DNA of 7,719 bases. It comes from an uncultured Pseudomonadota bacterium (lineage in GTDB: Bacteria; Pseudomonadota; Gammaproteobacteria; Burkholderiales; SCOH01). A model generated the notes under the pieces. It worked only from the letters and a program-made list of their open reading frames with translations. It was not told where the DNA came from and did not search any database. Position numbers and translations under genes: made by a program. Shown in pieces: positions 1 through 4,951 of the stretch; positions within the stretch are counted from its first letter, which is position 1; each line of letters begins with the position of its first letter. Location of the stretch: the NCBI GenBank assembly GCA_937863215.1, contig CALMFQ010000243.1, forward strand, positions 1 through 7,719, given 5' to 3'.

Positions 1-1742
1 ACCATGCCCTGCGTCAGCAGGTTGGTAAACGGTTCGTCGTGGCTGAGCAGGCCTTCGTCGCGCATCAGCTTGTTGAAGAAACGTGCGTATAGCAGGTGCA
101 GAATCGCGTGTTCGATACCGCCGATATACTGATCCACCGGCAGCCAGTAGTTGGCCGCAGCCTTGTCGACCATGCCGCCGTCGAACTTCGGCGAGGCATA
201 GCGGGCGAAATACCAGCTCGATTCGACGAAGGTATCCATGGTGTCGGTTTCGCGCTTGGCGGCGCCGCCACATTTCGGACAGGTGGTTTCGTAGAATTCC
301 GGCATTTTTGCCAGTGGCGAACCGGCGCCGTCCGGCACCACGTTTTCCGGCAATACCACCGGCAATTGCTCGGCCGGCACCGGCACGTCGCCACAGCAGG
401 CGCAGTGGATGATCGGAATCGGACAACCCCAGTAACGCTGGCGCGAAATACCCCAGTCGCGCAGGCGGAACTGGGTGCGGCGCGTGCCGTGGCCATTGGC
501 TTCCAGATCGGCAACAATCGCGTCGAAGGCGGCGGTGAAGCCTTTGCCATCGTATTTGCCGCAGTTGACGCTGCTGATGCTGTCATCCTTGGCGGCATAC
601 CAGTCGCGCCATTGCTGGCTGTCGAAATCGTTGTCGCCGCTTGCCGGGGCGTAAACCTGTTTGATCGGCAGCTGGTATTTGTTGGCGAACTCGAAATCGC
701 GTTCGTCGTGTGCCGGCACCGCCATCACCGCGCCTTCGCCGTAGCCCCACAATACGTAGTTGGCGACCCACACCGGCAGTTTGGCGCCGGTCAGCGGGTG
801 GATGACAAATTCGCTGGTTGGCATGCCTTTCTTTTCCATGGTTGCCACGTCGGCTTCGGCCACCGAGCCGGCTTTGCATTCGGCGATGAACGCTGCCAGT
901 GCCGGGTTTTTCTCGGCGGCGCGGGTAGCTAGCGGGTGTTCTGCGGCGACAGCGACGTAAGTGGCGCCCATCAAGGTATCCGGACGGGTGGTGTAGACCT
1001 TCAGTTGGCCGGCTGCGCCAATCGAATCGATATCGTAGTCGAACACGATTTCAGCACCGAAGCTCTTGCCGATCCAGTTGCGCTGCATGGTTTTCACCTG
1101 CTCTGGCCAGCCGGGCAGGTTGTCGAGCGAGCTCAGTAGCTCGTCGGCGTAAGCGGTGATGCGGAAGTAATACATCGGAATTTCGCGCTTTTCCACCACT
1201 GCGCCAGAGCGCCAGCCGCGACCGTCGATCACCTGCTCGTTGGCGAGCACGGTCTGATCCACCGGGTCCCAGTTGACCACGCCGTTTTTCTTGTAGATCA
1301 CGCCTTTTTCAAACAGCTTGGTGAACAGCCACTGCTCCCAGCGGTAGTAATCCGGCTTGCAGGTGGTGACTTCACGCTCCCAGTCGATCGCCAGGCCCAG
1401 CGATTTCAGCTGTTGCGTCATGTAGGCGATGTTGTCGTAAGTCCAGGCAGCCGGCGCGACGTTGTTTTTCATCGCGGCGTTTTCTGCCGGCAGGCCGAAT
1501 GCGTCCCAGCCCATTGGCTGCATCACGTTGTAACCATTCAGACGATAAAAGCGCGACAGCACATCCCCGATGGTGTAGTTGCGCACATGGCCCATGTGCA
1601 GCTTGCCCGAGGGGTAGGGGAACATCGACAGACAGTAGTATTTCGGTTTGCTGCTGTCTTCAACAGCGCGAAATACTTGTTTGGTTTGCCATTTTTCCTG
1701 CGCGGCTTTTTCCACCTGCGCGGGGGAGTACTGTTCTTGCAT
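1..1742 (-). CDS. leuS: Leucyl-tRNA synthetase, N-terminal part (3' end cut by window)
   Basis: Class I aminoacyl-tRNA synthetase that charges tRNA-Leu with leucine in the cytoplasm. The minus frame is open from an ATG at 1742 to the window edge: 580 codons of a protein that is about 860 residues in E. coli, so the C-terminal third, including the KMSKS loop and anticodon-binding domain, lies outside. Visible landmarks: opening MQEQYSPAQVEKAAQEKW; the class I signature HMGH at residues 49-52, the same position as in E. coli LeuS; the CP1 editing domain with TTRPDT at 251-256 and, further on, a conserved stretch containing AHDERDFEF; and a Cys cluster (C447, C449, C450 with C488, C491) that looks like the zinc-binding insert found in many bacterial LeuS but, from memory, absent in E. 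coli. The last readable residues are TQGM. An AAGGA Shine-Dalgarno-like stretch (1754-1758) lies 11 bases before the ATG. No frameshift or internal stop seen. Identification is very secure. Confidence 0.97.
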   Translation of the reverse strand, partial: MQEQYSPAQVEKAAQEKWQTKQVFRAVEDSSKPKYYCLSMFPYPSGKLHMGHVRNYTIGDVLSRFYRLNGYNVMQPMGWDAFGLPAENAAMKNNVAPAAWTYDNIAYMTQQLKSLGLAIDWEREVTTCKPDYYRWEQWLFTKLFEKGVIYKKNGVVNWDPVDQTVLANEQVIDGRGWRSGAVVEKREIPMYYFRITAYADELLSSLDNLPGWPEQVKTMQRNWIGKSFGAEIVFDYDIDSIGAAGQLKVYTTRPDTLMGATYVAVAAEHPLATRAAEKNPALAAFIAECKAGSVAEADVATMEKKGMPTSEFVIHPLTGAKLPVWVANYVLWGYGEGAVMAVPAHDERDFEFANKYQLPIKQVYAPASGDNDFDSQQWRDWYAAKDDSISSVNCGKYDGKGFTAAFDAIVADLEANGHGTRRTQFRLRDWGISRQRYWGCPIPIIHCACCGDVPVPAEQLPVVLPENVVPDGAGSPLAKMPEFYETTCPKCGGAAKRETDTMDTFVESSWYFARYASPKFDGGMVDKAAANYWLPVDQYIGGIEHAILHLLYARFFNKLMRDEGLLSHDEPFTNLLTQGM

Positions 1743-1756
1743 GGCGCGGTAAATCC

Positions 1757-1784
1757 TTGCTATAGCGAAAGGGTCGATTATAAC
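1757..1784 (+). promoter_or_regulatory. Candidate sigma-70 promoter for the FecR-SPOR gene
   Basis: TTGCTA (1757-1762, 4/6 match to the -35 consensus) and TATAAC (1779-1784, 5/6 match to the -10 consensus) are separated by 16 bases on the plus strand. It would start transcription near 1791 and give a leader of about 130 bases before the ATG at 1922. The -10 overlaps the leuS -10 on the other strand, because TTATAA at 1778-1783 is a palindrome. Both hexamers are imperfect, so this is a candidate only; I saw no better match closer to the gene. Confidence 0.4.
1777..1782 (-). promoter_or_regulatory. Probable leuS promoter, -10 element
   Basis: Read on the minus strand this is a perfect TATAAT, 34 bases upstream of the leuS ATG, giving an expected leader of about 28 bases. 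No good -35 hexamer is present at 16-18 bases spacing (best is CCGTAT at 17), so recognition would rest on the -10 element. Assignment is by consensus match and position only. Confidence 0.5.
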
Positions 1785-1818
1785 GCAGTGCAACAACTGA
1801 TACGGGTTTCACAGAGCA

Positions 1819-1833
1819 ACGACTCAGTGTCGT
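1819..1833. repeat. Short inverted repeat in the leuS/fecR-type intergenic region
   Basis: ACGAC, a 5-base loop TCAGT, then GTCGT form a perfect 5-bp inverted repeat inside the predicted leader of the FecR-SPOR gene. There is no T-run after it, so it is not a terminator. It could be a small operator or leader hairpin, or chance. Confidence 0.25.
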
Positions 1834-1921
1834 CACCACTTGTCGTGCCAAAGCACTGCCTGCGTGACTCCTTCGCGTCTCGTTACTTGGTGGCATCCGT
1901 ATGAAACCATCGGGAGTAACA

Positions 1922-2770
1922 ATGAAGAAGTGGGCGGTAGGGCTTGTTTTTGCGCTGCTTTCGCAGGCCGGTTGGGCGGTGCAGGCACAGGTGGAAGGAA
2001 TTGTCATGCCGGCATGGCTGGAGCGCGGCCGGATTGTGAAGCCGCTGCTGCTTGGTGCCGAACTGGAAAATGGCGACGTGATCCGCACCGGCAGCAATGC
2101 GCGCGTCTATTTGCAACTGGCCGACGGCAGCGTGGTCAAGCTCGGTGAACGGGCGCGGATGCAGATCGGTGGGCTGGAGCAGCAACGCGACGTGTTTCGT
2201 GCCGCGCTCGATGTGCTGCAGGGGGCGTTCCGTTTTACCACCGGCCAGCTGAACAGGTTGCAGACCAGACGCGACGTGACTTTACGTGTAGCGACCATCA
2301 CTGCCGGTATCCGTGGTACCGATGTGTGGGGCAAATCGACCGCCGACGCCGATATGTTCTGCCTGATCGAGGGCCAGGCAGCGCTAACGCACGGCGAGCG
2401 TAATTACGATCTGAGCGAAACCATGACTTATGTCCGTGCCGAGCGCAACCAGCCTGCCGGCGACGTGCGTGGTGTCAGTGTCGATCAGTTGAACAAGTGG
2501 GCGGCGGAAACCGAAATCGCTGCCGGCCAGGGCGGGCAGCAGGCAGGTGGCCGCTGGCAGCTGGTGCTGGGTGAGTTTGCCAATACGCGTGAAGCGCTCG
2601 GTCTGTACGATCAGCTGCGGCGCGAGGGATTCGCTGCGCGTTTGTTGCCGCTGGCAGGGCGGGTGCGGGTGCGCCTGACCGATTTTGCCAGTGCGGACGA
2701 GGCGCAGGCGATGGCAAGGCACGTTGCCGAGGCCGTAAAAACACCGCTAAGCGAGGTGCGCGGCCACTGA
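1922..2770 (+). CDS. Exported FecR-domain protein with C-terminal SPOR domain
   Basis: A 282-residue protein predicted to act in the periplasm. The start at 1922 is preferred over the in-frame ATG at 1901 because GGGAG (1912-1916) sits 5 bases upstream and the protein then opens with a clean signal peptide: KK, a hydrophobic stretch (residues 4-19) and likely cleavage after Ala19 or Ala22. Residues about 24-180 resemble the FecR domain (PF04773): an early LLLGAELENGDVIRTG segment, then LADGSVVKLG, ITAGIRGTDVWG and a later FCLIEGQAAL. Residues about 209-275 resemble a SPOR domain: WQLVLGEFANTREAL, a LRREGF turn, VRVRLTDFAS and a closing helix. SPOR domains in other proteins bind denuded glycan strands of peptidoglycan, often at the division site. 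A Gly/Gln-rich linker (about 200-210) joins the two. There is no FecI-type sigma factor or TonB receptor beside it, so a role in ferric-citrate signalling is not supported; the FecR fold is also used in exported proteins unrelated to iron. The exact function is unknown. Confidence 0.9.
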   Translation: MKKWAVGLVFALLSQAGWAVQAQVEGIVMPAWLERGRIVKPLLLGAELENGDVIRTGSNARVYLQLADGSVVKLGERARMQIGGLEQQRDVFRAALDVLQGAFRFTTGQLNRLQTRRDVTLRVATITAGIRGTDVWGKSTADADMFCLIEGQAALTHGERNYDLSETMTYVRAERNQPAGDVRGVSVDQLNKWAAETEIAAGQGGQQAGGRWQLVLGEFANTREALGLYDQLRREGFAARLLPLAGRVRVRLTDFASADEAQAMARHVAEAVKTPLSEVRGH

Positions 2771-2784
2771 TCTTGCGCGGTGCG

Positions 2785-2822
2785 GACAAAACCGGGCGGC
2801 CGTGCTGGCCGCCTTGTCGTTT
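2785..2822. terminator. Convergent, possibly bidirectional terminator hairpin
   Basis: GGCGGCC (2795-2801), loop GTGCT, GGCCGCC (2807-2813) make a perfect 7-bp GC stem, and flanking GACAA (2785-2789) can pair with TTGTC (2814-2818) across a one-sided bulge. It lies between two genes that end facing each other. On the plus strand the stem is followed by a weak T-rich tract (TTGTCGTTT). On the minus strand CGGTTTTG follows the core stem. It could end both the FecR-SPOR and HD-GYP transcripts; the U-tracts are imperfect. Confidence 0.6.
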
Positions 2823-2832
2823 GCGCTACCCG

Positions 2833-2846
2833 GTGTGTCGGCACAC
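2833..2846. repeat. Small hairpin just after the HD-GYP stop codon
   Basis: GTGTG (2833-2837), loop TCGG, CACAC (2842-2846) form a 5-bp stem six bases past the HD-GYP gene's stop codon on the minus strand. No T-run follows directly, so on its own it is not a terminator. It may be a 3'-end stabilising hairpin or add to the larger hairpin at 2785-2822. Confidence 0.3.
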
Positions 2847-2851
2847 GGTGT

Positions 2852-4384
2852 CTATTCGGGGTAGCGTTGCAGGATTTCCAGTGCCTGATCCAGGTTGTCA
2901 ACCAGCAGATCGACCAGAGCCGGGTCGAGATGGATTCCCTTCAGCGATTGCAGGTTGGCAATCGAAGCTTCGATGCTCCATGCCGGCTTGTAGCAACGTG
3001 CGTGCGTCAGCGCGTCGAATACGTCGGCAACCGCTACCAGTCGGGCGTACAGGTGGATTTCCGTTCCCCGCAGCCCCTGCGGATAACCGCTGCCGTCGTA
3101 TTTCTCATGATGCTGGTAGGCAATGATCGCCGCTGCCCGCAGAATCGGCCGCTCCGAGCCCTTCAGTAGCTGGAAGCCGATATCCGGGTGTTGCTGCATC
3201 ACATGCCATTCTTCCGGCGACAGCTTGCCCGGCTTGAGCAATACCGCATCCGGCGTGGCAATCTTGCCGATATCGTGCATCGGCGCGGCACGGCGCACCA
3301 AATCCGCCTCTTCGTCATCCATACCGGCCAGGCGCGCAAGCATGAACGACAGCTCGGCCATGCGTCGTACATGATTGCCGGCGTCGTGCGAGCGCGATTC
3401 GACCACTTCGCCGAGCCGGTGAATCAGTTCCGACTGGGTATCGAAAATCTCGCGGTTCAGGTACATGTTTTCGAACGCCAGCGAAACACTGGTGGAGAAA
3501 ATGTCCAGCAGCTTGATATCCAGCTCGTCCAGCTGGTGTACGCCTTTCATGTACAGCAGATTGATCTTGCCCTGCCGGGTCGGGTAGTAGCCGACGAAGC
3601 AGTCCTGTTCGAAGATCGCGTGGTGCTGCTCCAGCGCGTGCGAGAAACTCTCCATGATGTCGGCCGGGATGCCTTCCTGGCTGTCGATATTGCCGATGCT
3701 GGCGAGAACCTCGATGCCGTCGCCTTCGCGCAGTGCGGTGATGCCGCGCAGACGTACCATCATGCTGCATTCATCGAGCCGCAACAGCGATACCACCTGT
3801 TGCAGCAGGCCGCTGGCAAGCTGTTGCAGCGAGCGTTGTTCGAATACCCGCGACGAGGCTTCGATCACCCGTTCCAGCCCTTCGCGGAAGCGCTCCTGGT
3901 AGCGCCGTGCTTCTTCGACTTTCATGATGTCGCGGTACGAGCGCAATGCCGAGTAGGTGGTGGTGAAAAGCTTGCGCCGGGTGAGTTCGGTTTTTTCCTT
4001 GTAATCGTTGATGTCGTAATCGACGATCACCCGTTCTTCCGGTGCCTGACCTGGCTGGCCGGTGCGCAGCACAATGCGGGTAAACTGGTTGCCGCGCTCC
4101 TCGCGCAGCCATTTGACCACCTGCAGCCCGGCATCGTCGGATTCCATTACCACGTCCAGATAAGTCAGCGCGATGTCATCGTGTGCGCCGAATATCTTGC
4201 GTGCCTCGGCTCCGCTGTAGGCGTGCAGGAACTCCACCGGGCGGCCGTCCATCTGGAAGCCGGCCAGGGCCAGCTCGGTTGCGGCATGCACATCGGCAAC
4301 ATCATCGACGATCAGGATTTTCCAGCCAGGCTGAACGGGCGCGTCTTCCGCGGTAAATATCAGGTCGTCGTCTTCTTCAAACAT
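2852..4384 (-). CDS. Response regulator REC-DUF3369-HD-GYP, predicted c-di-GMP phosphodiesterase
   Basis: A 510-residue cytoplasmic response regulator predicted to hydrolyse cyclic di-GMP (RpfG-like HD-GYP class) under control of receiver phosphorylation. Receiver, about 22-140: acidic pair D27-D28, phospho-acceptor D77 in YLDVVM, T108 in LRTGQPG, conserved Lys in DYKEKTEL (K129 or K131). Residues about 165-315 fit DUF3369 (PF11849), a GAF-like region typical of this regulator family. HD-GYP, about 318-500: H338, the HD pair H370-D371 in HDIGK, H394, H399, then HHEKYDGSGYP (425-435) with QGLRG after it, and D454 in VADVFDALT. All motifs expected of an active phosphodiesterase are present. Start: the ATG at 4384 has AAGAGA 5 bases upstream (4390-4395, minus strand). 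The frame stays open back to 4630, but that extension has no domain-like sequence and would run through the predicted promoter. It is divergent from the membrane kinase at 4952, its most likely phosphodonor by position. Confidence 0.95.
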   Translation of the reverse strand: MFEEDDDLIFTAEDAPVQPGWKILIVDDVADVHAATELALAGFQMDGRPVEFLHAYSGAEARKIFGAHDDIALTYLDVVMESDDAGLQVVKWLREERGNQFTRIVLRTGQPGQAPEERVIVDYDINDYKEKTELTRRKLFTTTYSALRSYRDIMKVEEARRYQERFREGLERVIEASSRVFEQRSLQQLASGLLQQVVSLLRLDECSMMVRLRGITALREGDGIEVLASIGNIDSQEGIPADIMESFSHALEQHHAIFEQDCFVGYYPTRQGKINLLYMKGVHQLDELDIKLLDIFSTSVSLAFENMYLNREIFDTQSELIHRLGEVVESRSHDAGNHVRRMAELSFMLARLAGMDDEEADLVRRAAPMHDIGKIATPDAVLLKPGKLSPEEWHVMQQHPDIGFQLLKGSERPILRAAAIIAYQHHEKYDGSGYPQGLRGTEIHLYARLVAVADVFDALTHARCYKPAWSIEASIANLQSLKGIHLDPALVDLLVDNLDQALEILQRYPE

Positions 4385-4451
4385 GGGGTTCTCTTGATTG
4401 GCGTCATTGCCATGACCGCATGGCGCATGTCGCTGAATTTCCATCTTTATC

Positions 4452-4480
4452 ATGCTAGTCGAGCCGAGGCGGTTCGCCAA
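4452..4480 (-). promoter_or_regulatory. Probable sigma-70 promoter of the HD-GYP regulator
   Basis: On the minus strand TTGGCG (4475-4480, 4/6 to -35 consensus) and TAGCAT (4452-4457, 4/6 with the key T-A...T positions kept) are separated by exactly 17 bases. Transcription would start near 4445, leaving a leader of about 60 bases. An A-run (T6 at 4491-4496 on the plus strand) lies just upstream of the -35, in a position where an UP-like element could act. Spacing and position are good; hexamers are average. Confidence 0.5.
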
Positions 4481-4565
4481 CAGCGTTACCTTTTTTCGGC
4501 TGCGTGCGCCGTCCGGCCGATCCGGTTGCCGGGAGCCAACGGCGGTATTTTGTCGCGCTAAAAGG

Positions 4566-4589
4566 GGCTGGAGCCTGCTGTCGCCAGCC
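4566..4589. repeat. Inverted repeat, 6-bp arms
   Basis: GGCTGG (4566-4571) and CCAGCC (4584-4589) are perfect reverse complements around a 12-base loop. Read on the minus strand the stem is followed by CCTTTT, so it could act as a weak terminator limiting antisense transcription toward the HD-GYP promoter. No minus-strand gene ends here, so an operator or chance pairing is equally possible. Confidence 0.3.
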
Positions 4590-4702
4590 TCGTTGTTGTT
4601 ACCGTTCCTTGAAAATAAGCCCCGACTCATCTACCTATCAGATACAGATAATCGCACGAAAGTCGGCCTCGACCGAATTTCGATCCCCGAATGTCCGGGT
4701 TT

Positions 4703-4732
4703 TTGCAGTTTGCCAGGTTGCAGGTATGCAGG
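4703..4732 (+). repeat. Four tandem degenerate TTGCAGG-like units
   Basis: Successive units TTGCAG (4703-4708), TTGCCAGG (4710-4717), TTGCAGG (4718-4724) and ATGCAGG (4726-4732) recur at a 7-8 base pitch. They sit in the middle of the divergent control region. The pitch is shorter than a DNA helical turn, so they are not classic phased operator sites. They could be a protein-binding array or slippage-derived sequence. Confidence 0.4.
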
Positions 4733-4824
4733 ATGTTTCCAGCCGCCGTCCGGGTCTTGCGAGTGCTGCTCAGGGTATTGCATACAGGCCCATGCGGGTG
4801 AAACAACGTCTATACCTGAATCCA

Positions 4825-4857
4825 GCCCGCCAGATCGCTGTGCTGTCGGGGGCGGGC
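4825..4857 (+). repeat. GC-rich inverted repeat upstream of the kinase gene
   Basis: GCCCGCC (4825-4831) and GGCGGGC (4851-4857) are perfect 7-bp complementary arms around a 19-base loop, about 95 bases before the kinase start. If the promoter lies upstream, this would be a stable hairpin in the 5' leader. No T-run follows, so it is not a typical terminator. Its role is unknown. Confidence 0.35.
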
Positions 4858-4942
4858 GAGACCGATTGATGTCGCCACCTTTGTTGCGGTAGACCCTGGC
4901 GAACCGGGCGTAGCGGGGCGCGTGGGCAAACCGTGTGAACAT

Positions 4943-4946
4943 GGAG
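4943..4946 (+). promoter_or_regulatory. Ribosome binding site fixing the kinase start at GTG 4952
   Basis: GGAG lies 5 bases before GTG 4952. The upstream in-frame GTG at 4922 has only a GGGG run 4 bases before it and would add ten residues with no domain meaning. The in-frame ATG at 5024 would begin directly at the first membrane helix and has no strong site in front of it. Confidence 0.6.
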
Positions 4947-4951
4947 CTGTT

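Larger units (their letters stand above)
4385..4951. other. Long divergent intergenic region between HD-GYP regulator and kinase
   Basis: 567 bases with no convincing gene. It holds the HD-GYP promoter (4452-4480), inverted repeats at 4566-4589 and 4825-4857, and a cluster of short tandem motifs at 4703-4732. For the kinase I found only partial plus-strand promoter elements: a 5/6 -10 match GATAAT at 4647-4652 with no -35 at proper spacing, and TATACC at 4811-4816, also without a -35. I saw no convincing sigma-54 or sigma-28 site. Plus-strand open frames across 4452-4892 lack ribosome binding sites and recognisable protein sequence. The length suggests extended regulation of the two signalling genes, but no regulator can be named. 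Confidence 0.6.

Noticed and set aside
96..932. Plus-strand open frame of 278 codons at the left end
   Set aside because: It lies antisense to conserved leuS sequence and resembles no known protein.
1845..1856. GTGC-CAAA-GCAC inverted repeat
   Set aside because: Arms of only 4 bp without other support are expected by chance.
3188..4561. Plus-strand open frame of 457 codons opposite the HD-GYP gene
   Set aside because: It mirrors the REC-DUF3369-HD-GYP coding sequence and has no domain of its own; a shadow frame.
4385..4630. N-terminal extension of the HD-GYP protein starting at the ATG at 4630
   Set aside because: The extra 82 residues are low-complexity and domain-free and cross the predicted promoter. 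The ATG at 4384 has its own well-spaced ribosome binding site.
4684..4705. CCCG-loop-CGGG followed by TTTTT, terminator-like
   Set aside because: The stem is only 4 bp and no plus-strand gene ends upstream of it.
4697..4731. Sigma-54-like GG-N10-GC spacing near the repeat cluster
   Set aside because: Only the bare dinucleotides match; the surrounding TGGCAC and TTGC consensus bases are missing.
4726..4869. Possible 47-residue small protein on the plus strand (ATG 4726)
   Set aside because: No properly spaced Shine-Dalgarno sequence, it overlaps the repeat cluster and the hairpin arms, and the translated sequence has no recognisable feature.
4901..4935. GEMM-I c-di-GMP riboswitch-like words (GTAGCGGGG and GGCAAACC) just before the kinase
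   Set aside because: In the GEMM-I aptamer as I recall it, the GGCAAACC element comes first and the GTAGCGGGG element later, with a GNRA-loop stem between. Here the order is reversed and the words are too close, so this is chance.
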